Source: Micromonospora sp. U21
GTDB taxonomy: Bacteria > Actinomycetota > Actinomycetes > Mycobacteriales > Micromonosporaceae
Length of the DNA stretch: 64,000 nucleotides
Assembly (NCBI RefSeq): GCF_018070045.1
Contig: NZ_JAGPYK010000012.1
Coordinates: 124,001-188,000 of the forward strand
Reading direction: 5' to 3'
Under the pieces are notes generated by a model. That model did no database searches, had not been told where the DNA came from, and saw only the letters and a list, made by a program, of their open reading frames with translations. Below, piece after piece: positions 7,964-17,173 of this stretch. A program made the translations under genes and the position numbers. The first letter of the stretch is position 1; every line of letters starts with the position of its first letter.

Positions 7964-9159
7964 TGCGGCTACGGCACGCCGGCGGCGACACCGTCCACCT
8001 CGGCTACTGCACCAACGTGCACCCCGCCGAGGAACTCGCCGGCATCCTCGCCCAACTGGACACCTACGCCGTGCCGGTCCGCGCGGCACTCGGCGCCGAC
8101 CTGCTCGGCCTCGGCCTGTGGCTGGCCGCACCGGTCGCCGCCGAGCTGGCCGCCGACCCGGCGCTGCGCCGCCGGCTGCGCGCCGAGCTGGACGCGCGCG
8201 GGCTGGAGGTGGTCACCCTCAACGGCTTCCCGTACGCGGCCTTCCAGGCGCCGGTGGTCAAGCACGACGTCTACCGGCCGGACTGGACCACCGAGCAGCG
8301 GTTGGCGTACACCCTGGACCTGGCCCGGGTGCTCGCCGACCTGCTGCCCGACGACGCCGCCCGGGGCTCGATCTCCACCCTGCCGCTGGCCTGGCGGCAG
8401 CCCTGGGACGACGAGCGGGCCGACGCCGCCCGGCGCCGGCTGGACCAGCTCGCGGCCGGCCTGGCCGCGGTGCAGCGGGACACCGGCCGCCAGGTGCGGG
8501 TCGGCTTCGAACCGGAGCCGGGCTGCGTGGTGGAGAGCACCGGTCAGGCCGCCGCGCTGCTGTCCGGGATGGACACCGAGCGGCTGGGCGTCTGCCTCGA
8601 CCTGGCCCACCTCGCCTGTGCCTGGGAGGAGCCGGCCGCGGCGCTGGCCCGGCTGGAGAGCGCCGGGCTGCCGGTGGTCAAGGTGCAGGTCTCCGCCGCC
8701 GTCGAGGCGGCCGACCCGACCGGTGGCGCCGACGCGCTGCGCCGGTGGGTGGAGCCGCGCTTCCTGCACCAGACCCGGGGGGCCGGCTGCGCCGGCGGGG
8801 TCGACCCGGCCGACCCGGCGTACGCGGCCGACGACCTGGACGAGGCGCTCGACGCGGCGCTGCCCGGGCCGTGGCGGGTGCACTACCACGTGCCGCTGCA
8901 CGCCCCACCCGAGGAACCGCTCGGTTCCACCCTGCCGGTGCTGCGCGCCGCGCTGGCCGCGCTCTACGCCGGCCCTGCCGCCGGCTGCGACCACCTCGAC
9001 GTGGAGACGTACACCTGGGGGGTGCTGCCGGCCGCGCGGCGGCCGGGCACCGACGCGGAGCTGGCCACCGGCATCGCCGCCGAGCTGGCCTTCGCCCGCG
9101 ACGAGCTGGTCGGCCTGGGCCTGACCCCGGAGCTGACCACGGCGGGGGTGGCGCGATGA
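7963..9159 (+). CDS. eboE: EboE-type protein (metabolite traffic TIM barrel)
   Basis: 398 residues. The N-terminal phrase VHLGYCTNVHPAEEL and then LEVVTLNGFPYAAFQ mark the EboE family. GFEPEPGCVVE near residue 182 and CLDLAHLACAWEEP near 210 are the metal-binding segments of a xylose isomerase-like barrel. WRVHYHVPLHAP near 305 and VETYTWGVLP near 348 complete the site. The substrate is unknown. ATG at 7963 overlaps the EboB stop (TGATG), and its own end overlaps the phosphodiesterase gene (ATGA), so these three products should be made in fixed proportion. Confidence 0.87.
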   Translation: MRLRHAGGDTVHLGYCTNVHPAEELAGILAQLDTYAVPVRAALGADLLGLGLWLAAPVAAELAADPALRRRLRAELDARGLEVVTLNGFPYAAFQAPVVKHDVYRPDWTTEQRLAYTLDLARVLADLLPDDAARGSISTLPLAWRQPWDDERADAARRRLDQLAAGLAAVQRDTGRQVRVGFEPEPGCVVESTGQAAALLSGMDTERLGVCLDLAHLACAWEEPAAALARLESAGLPVVKVQVSAAVEAADPTGGADALRRWVEPRFLHQTRGAGCAGGVDPADPAYAADDLDEALDAALPGPWRVHYHVPLHAPPEEPLGSTLPVLRAALAALYAGPAAGCDHLDVETYTWGVLPAARRPGTDAELATGIAAELAFARDELVGLGLTPELTTAGVAR

Positions 9160-10580
9160 GCCGGCGACTCGTGGTCCTCGACGTGGTCGGGTTGACCCCG
9201 CGGCTGCTGGCGCACATGCCCCGGCTGCGGGGGGTCGCCGACGGCGGCTTCCGGGCCGAGCTGGGCACCGTGCTGCCCGCGGTGACCTGCTCGGTGCAGT
9301 CCACCTTCCTCACCGGTGAACCGCCGAGCGGACACGGGATCGTCGGCAACGGCTGGTATTTCCGGGAGCTGGGTGAGGTGCTGCTGTGGCGGCAGCACAA
9401 CGCGCTGGTCGGCGGGGAGAAGCTCTGGCAGGCGGCCCGTCGGGCCGAGCCCGGCTACACCGTCGCCAACGTCTGCTGGTGGTACGCGATGGGCGCGGAC
9501 GTCGACTGGACGGTCACCCCGCGCCCCGTGTACTACGCCGACGGGCGCAAGGAGCCGGACTGCTACACCGACCCGCCGGAGCTGCACGACGCGCTCACCG
9601 GGCGGCTGGGCACCTTCCCGCTGTTCACCTACTGGGGGCCGACAGCCGGGCTGCCCTCGTCGCGGTGGATCTGCCAGGCGGCCGAGCAGATCCTGGCCGA
9701 CGCGTCGCCCGACCTGACCCTGGTCTACGTCCCGCACCTGGACTACGACCTGCAACGGTACGGCCCGTCCTCCCCCCAGGCCGCGGCCGCGGCGGCCGAG
9801 CTGGACACGGTGCTCGGGCCGCTCCTGGACGCCGCCCGGGCCCGCGACGCGACCGTCGTGGTGCTCTCCGAGTACGGCATCACCGACGTGTCCCGACCGG
9901 TGGACGTCAACCGGCTGCTGCGCGCCGAGGGGTTGCTGCGGGTGCACACCCAGGCCGGCATGGAGTACCTCGACCCGTGGACGTCCCGGGCGTTCGCGGT
10001 CGCCGACCACCAGGTCGCGCACGTCTACGTGCGGGACCCGGCCGACGTGCCGACGGTGGCGAAGCTCTGCGCCGGGCTGCCCGGAGTGGCCGAGGTGCTC
10101 GACGCCGAGGGCAAGGCCGCACACGGGTTGGATCATCCGCGCGCCGGTGAGCTGGTGCTGGTGGCCGAGCCGGACGCCTGGTTCACCTACTACTACTGGC
10201 TGGACGACGCCCGCGCGCCGGACTTCGCCCGGCTGGTGGAGATTCATCGGAAGCCGGGTTACGACCCGGCGGAGCTGTTCTTCGACCCGGCCGCGCCGGG
10301 TGCGGCGAAGCGTCGGGCGGGCATCGCGCTGGCCCGTAAGAAGCTGGGCATGCGCTACCTGATGAGCGCGGTCGGCCTGGACGCCGGGGCGCGGGCGGTA
10401 CGCGGGTCGCACGGTCGGCTGCCGACCGACCCGGCGGACGCCCCGGTGCTGCTCTGCTCCGACCCGGCCGTCGCCCGGGAGCGGATCGCGGCCACCGAGG
10501 TGAAGGCGCTGCTGCTGGAGCTGGCCGGGCTGACTCCCGGCGGAGGCGCCGAGGCGGACCGGCCGGGGGAGGGGTCATGA
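9156..10580 (+). CDS. eboF: Nucleotide pyrophosphatase/phosphodiesterase, EboF type (alkaline phosphatase superfamily)
   Basis: 474 residues; ATGA overlap with EboE. The alkaline-phosphatase fold is shown by the start VVLDVVGLTPRLL (first metal Asp) and LPAVTCSVQSTFLTGEPPSG near residue 44, with the nucleophile Thr. GHGIVGNGWYFRELGEVLLW follows, then YVPHLDYDLQRYGP near 192, VVLSEYGITDV near 238 and VADHQVAHVYV near 283. Family knowledge: this family cleaves phosphodiesters or pyrophosphates. No signal peptide is visible, so it acts in the cytosol. Inference: it removes phosphate from a prenylated or phosphorylated intermediate of the pathway. Confidence 0.85.
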   Translation: MSRRLVVLDVVGLTPRLLAHMPRLRGVADGGFRAELGTVLPAVTCSVQSTFLTGEPPSGHGIVGNGWYFRELGEVLLWRQHNALVGGEKLWQAARRAEPGYTVANVCWWYAMGADVDWTVTPRPVYYADGRKEPDCYTDPPELHDALTGRLGTFPLFTYWGPTAGLPSSRWICQAAEQILADASPDLTLVYVPHLDYDLQRYGPSSPQAAAAAAELDTVLGPLLDAARARDATVVVLSEYGITDVSRPVDVNRLLRAEGLLRVHTQAGMEYLDPWTSRAFAVADHQVAHVYVRDPADVPTVAKLCAGLPGVAEVLDAEGKAAHGLDHPRAGELVLVAEPDAWFTYYYWLDDARAPDFARLVEIHRKPGYDPAELFFDPAAPGAAKRRAGIALARKKLGMRYLMSAVGLDAGARAVRGSHGRLPTDPADAPVLLCSDPAVARERIAATEVKALLLELAGLTPGGGAEADRPGEGS

Positions 10581-11644
10581 CCGTCACCGTCGCGCCCACC
10601 GACGCGAGCGGGCTGCGGGCGCGCTTCGACGCGGAGCTGGCCGGGTTCCTGGACCGGCAGGGCCCGGACTGGCCGGACGGCGCGCCACGCGGCGTGTTCA
10701 CCGCGCTGTACCGGTTCGTGCTCGCCGGCGGGAAGCGGCTGCGCCCGCTCTTCTGCTACTGGGGCTGGCGCGGTGCCGGGGCGGCCGACGGCACCCCGAT
10801 CGTGGTGGCCGCGGCGGCACTGGAGCTGTTCCACGCGTTCGCGTTGATTCACGACGACATCCTGGACGGCAGCGACCGCCGCCGGGGCGAACCGTCGGTG
10901 CACCGGCTCTTCGCCGATCTGCACGCCCGCTCGTCCTGGCGCGGCGACCCCGAGGCGTACGGACGCAACACGGCGCTGCTCTGCGGGGATCTCTGCGCGG
11001 CCTGGTCGGACCAGATGTTCCACGAGTGCGGCCTGAGCACCGAGCAGGTGCACCGGGGGTACGGGGTGTTCGCGTTGATGCGCACCGAGGTGATCGCGGG
11101 GGAGTACCTGGACCTGGTGTCCGGGGTGGGCGACGGCTCGGTGGCCAGCGCGCTCACCGTGATACGGATGAAGGCCGCCCGGTACACGGTGACCCGGCCG
11201 CTGCAGATCGGCGCGGCTCTGGCCGGCGCGGGGCCGGAGCTGATCGCCGCGCTGGGCGAGTTCGGGGACCCGCTGGGCGACGCGTTCCAGCTCCGCGACG
11301 ACGTGCTGGGCGTCTTCGGCGACCCGGCGGTCACCGGCAAGTCGGTCCTGGACGACCTGCGGGAGGGCAAGCCGACGGTGATGATGGCGCTGGTCCGTAG
11401 CGCCGCCGACCGGCCGCAGACCGCCCGGCTGCGGGAGCTGTTCGGCAATCCGGCGCTGGACGCCGACGGCGCGGCGGAGCTGCGCGGGATCATCGAGGCG
11501 ACGGGTGCCCGGGAGCGGATCGAGCAGATGATCCGGGTCCGGACCGAGGCCGCGCTGGCCGCGCTGGAGAGCGCGGCGGTTGCCGACGAGGCCCGCTCCG
11601 CGCTGGTCGCGCTGGCCGCGCAGGCGATCGACCGCCGCGCCTGA
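10577..11644 (+). CDS. Polyprenyl diphosphate synthase (trans-isoprenyl type)
   Basis: 355 residues; ATG at 10577 overlaps the previous stop (ATGA), with GGGGAGGGG just upstream. Chain-elongating prenyl synthase signatures are complete: GGKRLRPLFCYW near residue 50, the first aspartate motif IHDDILDGSDRRRGEPSVH near 93, KAARYTVTRPL near 198 and the second aspartate motif QLRDDVLGVFGDP near 238. It condenses isopentenyl diphosphate onto an allylic primer. It is last in the Ebo-type operon and is a plausible source of the prenyl donor for the UbiA-type enzyme. Product chain length cannot be read reliably from the sequence. Confidence 0.92.
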   Translation: MTVTVAPTDASGLRARFDAELAGFLDRQGPDWPDGAPRGVFTALYRFVLAGGKRLRPLFCYWGWRGAGAADGTPIVVAAAALELFHAFALIHDDILDGSDRRRGEPSVHRLFADLHARSSWRGDPEAYGRNTALLCGDLCAAWSDQMFHECGLSTEQVHRGYGVFALMRTEVIAGEYLDLVSGVGDGSVASALTVIRMKAARYTVTRPLQIGAALAGAGPELIAALGEFGDPLGDAFQLRDDVLGVFGDPAVTGKSVLDDLREGKPTVMMALVRSAADRPQTARLRELFGNPALDADGAAELRGIIEATGARERIEQMIRVRTEAALAALESAAVADEARSALVALAAQAIDRRA

Positions 11645-11715
11645 CCCGCCGGCACTCGCCGGACACGGTTCCCCGGACATCCGCTGCGGCGTCTGGGGAA
11701 CGGTGCTGCCTGCCG

Positions 11716-11739
11716 ACTTTCGATCGAATCGACGAAAGT
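11716..11739. promoter_or_regulatory. Candidate operator, ACTTTCG-N10-CGAAAGT
   Basis: A 7-bp inverted repeat (11716-11722 and 11733-11739) lies in the 364-bp gap before the secreted sugar dehydrogenase gene. The same two half-sites occur at 34610-34654 before the laccase operon, with a longer spacer. Half-sites of this kind are usual for LacI/ROK-type sugar regulators; binding is inferred only. Confidence 0.45.
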
Positions 11740-11789
11740 TCACGGCGATTCGCCGGAAGGTATAGACACATCGACATCCCACAATTTAG

Positions 11790-11808
11790 TGTCGTGGCCA
11801 ACACGACA
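11790..11808. promoter_or_regulatory. Inverted repeat TGTCGTG-N5-CACGACA
   Basis: A perfect 7-bp dyad lies 200 bp before the sugar dehydrogenase ATG, in an AT-richer patch. The size fits a dimeric repressor site. No regulator gene is adjacent, so the assignment is weak. Nothing else is seen in 11645-12008. Confidence 0.4.
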
Positions 11809-12008
11809 ATGTTTCGTCGAGGTGAACCGGCGGCGCGGTAACCCATCGACTGGTGACCTCCGAGCACGTGGCCCCCACCACCTCGGGTGGTCGCGGCCGG
11901 CCGGGATCGCACCCGGCGGGCCGACCGCATCCCACCACCGCTACGGCATCCGGCGCGACGGCGCGCGCCCGGCCTGGCAGTCATTCGTCAGGAAGGGACA
12001 GCACACCA

Positions 12009-14879
12009 ATGTCCATAAAGGACGCTCCCAATCACCGGTCCCGACGATGGTTCTCCGCCGGATCGGCACTGCTCCTGGTGGCCGCGGTCGGCACGGTCGC
12101 GCTCGGCGTCGGCCCGGCCGCGCTCGGTGGGCCGACCCCCGTCCAGGCCCACCCCATCAACGCCACGGACTTTCAGCAGGTCGAGCTGGCCCGCGGCGTG
12201 GCCGACATGGGTGAACCGATGTCGTTGGCCGTGCTGCCGGACCGCTCGGTCCTGCACACCGCCCGCAACGGCACCCTGCGCCGCACCGACGCCAACGGGA
12301 CCACCTCGGTGATCGGCACCCTGCCGGTCTACACCCATGACGAGGAGGGCCTGCAGGGCGTGGGGGTCGACCCAAACTTCGCCAGCAACCGGCAGATCTT
12401 CCTCTACTACGCCCCGCCGCTCTCCACCCCCGGCGGCGACGCGCCCGCCACCGGCACCGACTTCTCGGCCTGGCAGGGCGTCAACCGGCTCTCCCGGTTC
12501 ACCCTCAACGCCAACTTCACCATCAACCAGGCCAGCAAGGTCGACGTGCTCGACGTGCCGGCCGATCGCGGGCTGTGCTGCCACGTCGGCGGAGACATCG
12601 ACTTCGACGCCGCCGGCAACCTCTACCTGTCCACCGGCGACGACACCAACCCGTTCGACTCCGCCGGCTACGCGCCGCTGGACGAGCGGACCAACCGCAA
12701 CCCGGGGTACGACGCGCAGCGCAGCGCCGGCAACACCAACGACCTGCGCGGCAAGATCCTGCGGATCAAGGTGAACGCGAACGGCACGTACTCCATCCCG
12801 ACGGGCAACCTGTTCGCGCCCGGCACGGCCAGGACCCGGCCGGAGATTTACGCGATGGGCTTCCGCAACCCGTTCCGGATCAGCGTGGACAAAGCCACCG
12901 GTGTCGTCTACGTCGGTGACTACGGGCCGGACGCCGGCTCCACCAGCGCCACCCGCGGGCCGTCCGGCCAGGTGGAGTTCAACCGGGTCCCCTCGGCGGG
13001 CAACTACGGCTGGCCGTACTGCACCGGCACCAACACCAGCACCGAGACGTACAACGAGTGGGACTTCGCCAGCAACACCGGCGGAGCGAAGTACAACTGC
13101 ACCGGCGGGCCCACCAACAACTCGTTCCGCAACACCGGCCTGGGCACCCTGCCGGCGGCCAAGCCGGCCTGGATCCGGTACGCCGGCGACGCCGGCACCC
13201 CGCCCGAGTTCGGCGGCGGCTCCGAGTCACCGATGGGCGGCCCGATCTACCGGTACAACGCCTCGTCCACCTCGACGACGAAGTTCCCGCAGTCGTTCGA
13301 CGGGCAGTTCTTCGCCACCGAGTTCGGCCGTGGCTGGATCAAGCCGATCCACGTCAACGCCGACGGCTCCCGGGGCGTCATCGACACCTTCCCGTGGGTG
13401 GGCAAGCAGGTGATGGACTCGGCGTTCGGCCCGGACGGCGCGTACTACGTGCTCGACTACGGCACCGGCTACTTCAACGGCGACGCCAACTCCGCGCTCT
13501 ACCGCTTCGACCACGTCGGCGGCGGAAACCGGGCGCCCAACGCCACGGCCAGCGCGAACCGGACCTCCGGCGCCGCTCCGCTGGCGGTGACGTTCTCCTC
13601 GGCCGGCTCGTCCGACCCGGAGGGCGGGGCGCTGACGTACTCGTGGAACTTCGGTGACGGCACCAGCTCCACGGCGGCCAACCCGTCCAAGACCTACACC
13701 GCCAACGGCACCTACACCGCGACGCTGACCGTGCGGGACCCGCAGGGCGCCACCGGCACCGCCAGCGTGGTGATCAACGTGGGCAACACCGCGCCCACCG
13801 TGACCATCAACAGCCCCGGCAACGGGCAGCTGTTCAGCTTCGGCGACACGGTGCCGTTCAGCATCACCGTGACCGACCCGGAGGACGGCACGATCGACTG
13901 CACGAAGGTCAAGATGACCTACGTCCTCGGGCACGACCAGCACGGGCACCAGATCACCTCGAAGACCGGCTGCTCCGGATCGATCACCATCCCGGTCGAC
14001 GGTGAGCACGACGACGCGGCGAACATCTTCGCCATCTTCGACGCCGAGTACACCGACGCCGGTGGGCTGACCACGCACACGCAGCACACGCTGCCGCCGC
14101 GGCACCGGCAGGCCGAGTTCTTCGGCACCTCGTCCGGGATCAACGTGTTCAGCAAGACCCCGGCCGAGGGTGGCAAGACCGTCGGCGACATCAACAACGG
14201 TGACTGGATCGCGTTCCAGCCGTACCGGCTGGGCAACGTGACCTCGTTCAGCGCCCGGGTGTCCTCGGCGGGTGCCGGCGGCACTCTCCAGGTCCGGGCC
14301 GGCTCCGCCACCGGCACGGTGCTCGGTTCGGCCACGGTCCCGGTCACCGGAGGCTGGGAAACCTTCACGACGGTGACGGGGTCGATCGCCAACCCACCGA
14401 CCGGCACCACGACGCTCTACCTGACCTTCGCCGGGTCGGGCACCGGCGCGCTCTACGACCTGGACGCTTTCACCTTCAACACCGGCACGTCCACCGGTGG
14501 CGGTGGCGCGATCAAGGGCCTCGGTGGCAAGTGTCTCGACGTGCGCTCCGGCGCCACCGCCGACGGCACCCAGATCCAGATCTACACCTGCAACGGCAGT
14601 GCGGCGCAGGCCTGGACGGTCACGCCGAACTCGACGATCAGGGCGTTGGGCAAGTGCCTCGACGTCTCGGGTGGCGGTTCGGCCGACGGCACCAAGATCC
14701 AGCTCTGGACCTGCAACGGGACCGGGGCGCAGAACTGGGCCGCGCAGGCCGACGGCACGGTGCGTAACGCGCAGTCCGGCAAGTGCCTCGACGTCTCCGG
14801 AAACAACTCGGCGGACAGCACCGCCGTGCACCTCTGGACCTGCACCGCCGCCGCGAACCAGAAGTGGATCCTGCCCTGA
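12009..14879 (+). CDS. Secreted PQQ-type sugar dehydrogenase with PKD, CBM6-like and ricin-type lectin domains
   Basis: 956 residues. ATG at 12009 is preferred because an export signal follows directly (RSRRWFSAGSALLLVAAVG); GGAAGG lies 12 bp upstream. Domains: glucose/sorbosone dehydrogenase propeller at about 45-505 (MGEPMSLAVLPDRSVLHTA, GLCCHVGGDIDF, GFRNPFRISVDK); PKD at about 510-592 (YSWNFGDGTSSTAANPSKTY); an Ig-like linker at 593-700; a CBM6-like domain at 700-827; a ricin beta-trefoil at 832-956 with QxW repeats (QAWTV, QNWAA, QKWIL). Family knowledge: such enzymes oxidise sugars outside the cell with PQQ. The lectin and CBM should bind it to polysaccharide. The next gene has the same C-terminal pair of binding domains. 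Confidence 0.88.
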   Translation: MSIKDAPNHRSRRWFSAGSALLLVAAVGTVALGVGPAALGGPTPVQAHPINATDFQQVELARGVADMGEPMSLAVLPDRSVLHTARNGTLRRTDANGTTSVIGTLPVYTHDEEGLQGVGVDPNFASNRQIFLYYAPPLSTPGGDAPATGTDFSAWQGVNRLSRFTLNANFTINQASKVDVLDVPADRGLCCHVGGDIDFDAAGNLYLSTGDDTNPFDSAGYAPLDERTNRNPGYDAQRSAGNTNDLRGKILRIKVNANGTYSIPTGNLFAPGTARTRPEIYAMGFRNPFRISVDKATGVVYVGDYGPDAGSTSATRGPSGQVEFNRVPSAGNYGWPYCTGTNTSTETYNEWDFASNTGGAKYNCTGGPTNNSFRNTGLGTLPAAKPAWIRYAGDAGTPPEFGGGSESPMGGPIYRYNASSTSTTKFPQSFDGQFFATEFGRGWIKPIHVNADGSRGVIDTFPWVGKQVMDSAFGPDGAYYVLDYGTGYFNGDANSALYRFDHVGGGNRAPNATASANRTSGAAPLAVTFSSAGSSDPEGGALTYSWNFGDGTSSTAANPSKTYTANGTYTATLTVRDPQGATGTASVVINVGNTAPTVTINSPGNGQLFSFGDTVPFSITVTDPEDGTIDCTKVKMTYVLGHDQHGHQITSKTGCSGSITIPVDGEHDDAANIFAIFDAEYTDAGGLTTHTQHTLPPRHRQAEFFGTSSGINVFSKTPAEGGKTVGDINNGDWIAFQPYRLGNVTSFSARVSSAGAGGTLQVRAGSATGTVLGSATVPVTGGWETFTTVTGSIANPPTGTTTLYLTFAGSGTGALYDLDAFTFNTGTSTGGGGAIKGLGGKCLDVRSGATADGTQIQIYTCNGSAAQAWTVTPNSTIRALGKCLDVSGGGSADGTKIQLWTCNGTGAQNWAAQADGTVRNAQSGKCLDVSGNNSADSTAVHLWTCTAAANQKWILP

Positions 14880-14884
14880 TCTGA

Positions 14885-14935
14885 AAGGGAGGGCCCCTTG
14901 TTAACGCCTGTGTTGTACAAGGGGCCCCTCCTAAC
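14885..14935. repeat. GGGGCCCC-type dispersed palindrome, copy A
   Basis: Imperfect arms GGAGGGCCCCTTGT and ACAAGGGGCCCCTCC, with one bulged base, flank a spacer containing TAACGCCTG. It sits between two same-direction secreted-enzyme genes, just after the stop at 14877-14879. It could act as a terminator or mRNA-end hairpin. The same family recurs at 53866, 58721 and 60213. Confidence 0.8.
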
Positions 14936-14953
14936 CGTTCTTAGGAGAGCGAT

Positions 14954-17068
14954 ATGCGCAGACTCCTGCGACCCGTCCTCGGCGCGGCCACCGCCGTCCT
15001 CGCCGTCCTCGCCTGTACGACCCCGGCCACCCCGGCGAGCGCCGCCGACGCCCCCTACGACGTGCTGGTCTTCTCCAAGACGGCCGGCTTCCGGCACGAC
15101 GCGATCCCGGTCGGCATCCAGACCATCCGTGACCTGGGCGCCGGGAACAACTTCACCGTCACCGCCACCGAGGACGCCGCCGCCTTCACCACCGGCAACC
15201 TCAACCAGTACGAGGCGGTGGTCTTCCTCAACACCACGGGCGACGTGCTCAACGCCAGCCAGCAGACGGCCTTCGAGTCGTACATCGGCTCCGGCCGTGG
15301 GTACGTGGGCGTGCACGCCGCCGCCGACACCGAGTACGACTGGCCGTTCTACGGCAACCTGGTCGGCGCGTGGTTCGCCTCGCACCCGGCCATCCAGCAG
15401 GCGAACGTCAAGGTGGAGGACCGGGGGCACGCGGCGACCGCCCACCTGCCGCAGACCTGGACCCGCACCGACGAGTGGTACAACTACCGGACCAACGCCC
15501 GGTCCACCGCGCACGTGCTGGCCACTCTGGACGAGTCGTCGTACTCCGGTGGCGGGATGGGCGCCGACCACCCGCACTCGTGGTGCAAGAGCTACAGCGG
15601 CGGCCGGTCGTTCTACACCGGCGGCGGGCACACCCAGGCGTCGTACGCGGAGCCGGCCTTCCGGGCCCACCTGCTCGGCGGCATCCGGTACGCGGCCGGT
15701 CGCAGCAAGGCCGACTGCCGGCCCGAGACCGGCTACACCCCGATCTACAACGGCTCGACCACCGGCTGGTCGCAGGCCGGCCCGGGCAACTTCGCCAACT
15801 CCGACGCCACCCTCACCTCGGTGGGCGGCATGGGGCTGTTCTGGTACAACGCGAAGCAGTTCACCAACTACTCGCTGAAGCTGGACTGGAAGCTGGCCGG
15901 CGACGACAACTCCGGCATCTTCATCGGTTTCCCACCCTCCAGCGACCCGTGGTCGGCGGTGAACAACGGCTACGAGATCCAGATCGACGCCACCGACGCG
16001 GCCGACCGCACCACCGGGGCGGTCTACACGTTCAAATCGGCGGACATCGCGGCCCGGGACGCGGCTCTCAACGCGGCGGGGGAGTGGAACACCTACGAGC
16101 TGCTGGTCGAGGGTGAGCGGCTCCAGATCTTCCTCAACGGAGTGAAGATCAATGACTTCACCAACACGAACCCGGTCCGTTCGCTGGCCGGCCACATCGG
16201 CATCCAGAACCACGGCACCGGCGACGACGCCTCGTTCCGCAACATCCGGATCAAGGAGCTGGGCACCACGCCGCCGCCCGGGAACACCACCGTCCAGGCC
16301 GAGGCGTTCAGCTCGGCCAACGGCGTCACCCCGTTCACCAAGGCGGGCGCCAACGGCGGCCAGACCATCGGCTACATCGACCCGGGTGACTGGGCCTCGT
16401 ACAGCGGTGTGAACCTGACCGGGGTCACCTCGTTCACGTCCCGGGTCGTCTCCGGCGGCGCGGGCGGCACCATCCAGGTGCGTACCGGTTCGGCCACCGG
16501 CCCGGTGCTCGGCTCGGTCGCGGTGCCGAACACCGGCAGCTGGACGACCTTCGCCAACGTCACCACCGCCCTGTCGAACGTCCCGTCCGGCACCCAGAAC
16601 CTCTACCTCATGTTCACCGGTAGCGGCACCGGGCTCTTCGACGTGGACGACTTCACCCTGGTCAAGGGTGGCGGTGGCGGCACCCCAGGGGTCGGCCCGG
16701 TCAAGGGTCTGGGCGGCAAGTGCCTGGACGTCCGCTCCAGCGGCACCGCCGACGGCACCCAGATCCAGATCTACACCTGCAACGGCAGTACGGCGCAGAC
16801 CTGGACCGTGACGCCGAACTCGACGATCAAGGCGCTCGGCAAATGCCTGGACGTGTCCGGCAGCGGCACCGCCGACGGCACCAAGATCCAGCTCTGGACC
16901 TGCAACGGCACCGGCGCGCAGAACTGGGCGGCCCAGGCCGACGGCAGCCTGCGCAACGCGTCGTCGAGCAAGTGCCTCGACGTCTCCGGCAACAACTCCG
17001 CGGACAGCACGATCGTGCACCTCTGGACCTGCAACGGCGCGGCCAACCAGAAGTGGACGCTGCCCTGA
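14954..17068 (+). CDS. Secreted ThuA-DUF1080-CBM6-ricin multidomain protein
   Basis: 704 residues; ATG at 14954 after TTAGGAGAGC. There is a Sec-type signal peptide with an AxA cleavage region (TPASAAD). ThuA domain at about 35-250: SKTAGFRHDAIP, VGVHAAADTEYDWPFYG and SWCKSYSGGRSFYTGGGHT. 3-keto-disaccharide hydrolase-type DUF1080 domain at about 255-435: GLFWYNAKQFTNYSLKLDW, NSGIFIGF and NGYEIQI. CBM6-like at about 440-570. Ricin trefoil at about 578-704. Family knowledge: DUF1080 members hydrolyse 3-keto-glycosides, and ThuA is tied to disaccharide utilisation. With the sugar dehydrogenase upstream, this suggests stepwise oxidation and cleavage of an external glycan. Confidence 0.87.
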   Translation: MRRLLRPVLGAATAVLAVLACTTPATPASAADAPYDVLVFSKTAGFRHDAIPVGIQTIRDLGAGNNFTVTATEDAAAFTTGNLNQYEAVVFLNTTGDVLNASQQTAFESYIGSGRGYVGVHAAADTEYDWPFYGNLVGAWFASHPAIQQANVKVEDRGHAATAHLPQTWTRTDEWYNYRTNARSTAHVLATLDESSYSGGGMGADHPHSWCKSYSGGRSFYTGGGHTQASYAEPAFRAHLLGGIRYAAGRSKADCRPETGYTPIYNGSTTGWSQAGPGNFANSDATLTSVGGMGLFWYNAKQFTNYSLKLDWKLAGDDNSGIFIGFPPSSDPWSAVNNGYEIQIDATDAADRTTGAVYTFKSADIAARDAALNAAGEWNTYELLVEGERLQIFLNGVKINDFTNTNPVRSLAGHIGIQNHGTGDDASFRNIRIKELGTTPPPGNTTVQAEAFSSANGVTPFTKAGANGGQTIGYIDPGDWASYSGVNLTGVTSFTSRVVSGGAGGTIQVRTGSATGPVLGSVAVPNTGSWTTFANVTTALSNVPSGTQNLYLMFTGSGTGLFDVDDFTLVKGGGGGTPGVGPVKGLGGKCLDVRSSGTADGTQIQIYTCNGSTAQTWTVTPNSTIKALGKCLDVSGSGTADGTKIQLWTCNGTGAQNWAAQADGSLRNASSSKCLDVSGNNSADSTIVHLWTCNGAANQKWTLP

Positions 17069-17079
17069 CCGGCTGAGTC

Positions 17080-17115
17080 TGGAGGGGTTTTCCGTCACAG
17101 CGGACGGCCCCTCCA
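17080..17115 (+). terminator. Hairpin after the ThuA/DUF1080 gene
   Basis: TGGAGGGG and CCCCTCCA arms enclose a spacer with TTTTCCG and CGGACGG, so the stem can extend inward. It begins 12 bp after the stop and is a good candidate rho-independent terminator. Confidence 0.6.
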
Positions 17116-17173
17116 GGCCACTCGACCTCGGCGCTTCGCCGGGTGTGCCCCGGTCGGCGGGATGCCGTCGTCC

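Noticed and set aside
14582..17098. Long minus-strand frame opposite the ThuA/DUF1080 gene
   Set aside because: Shadow of the real gene; the ricin repeats give it a false internal repeat.
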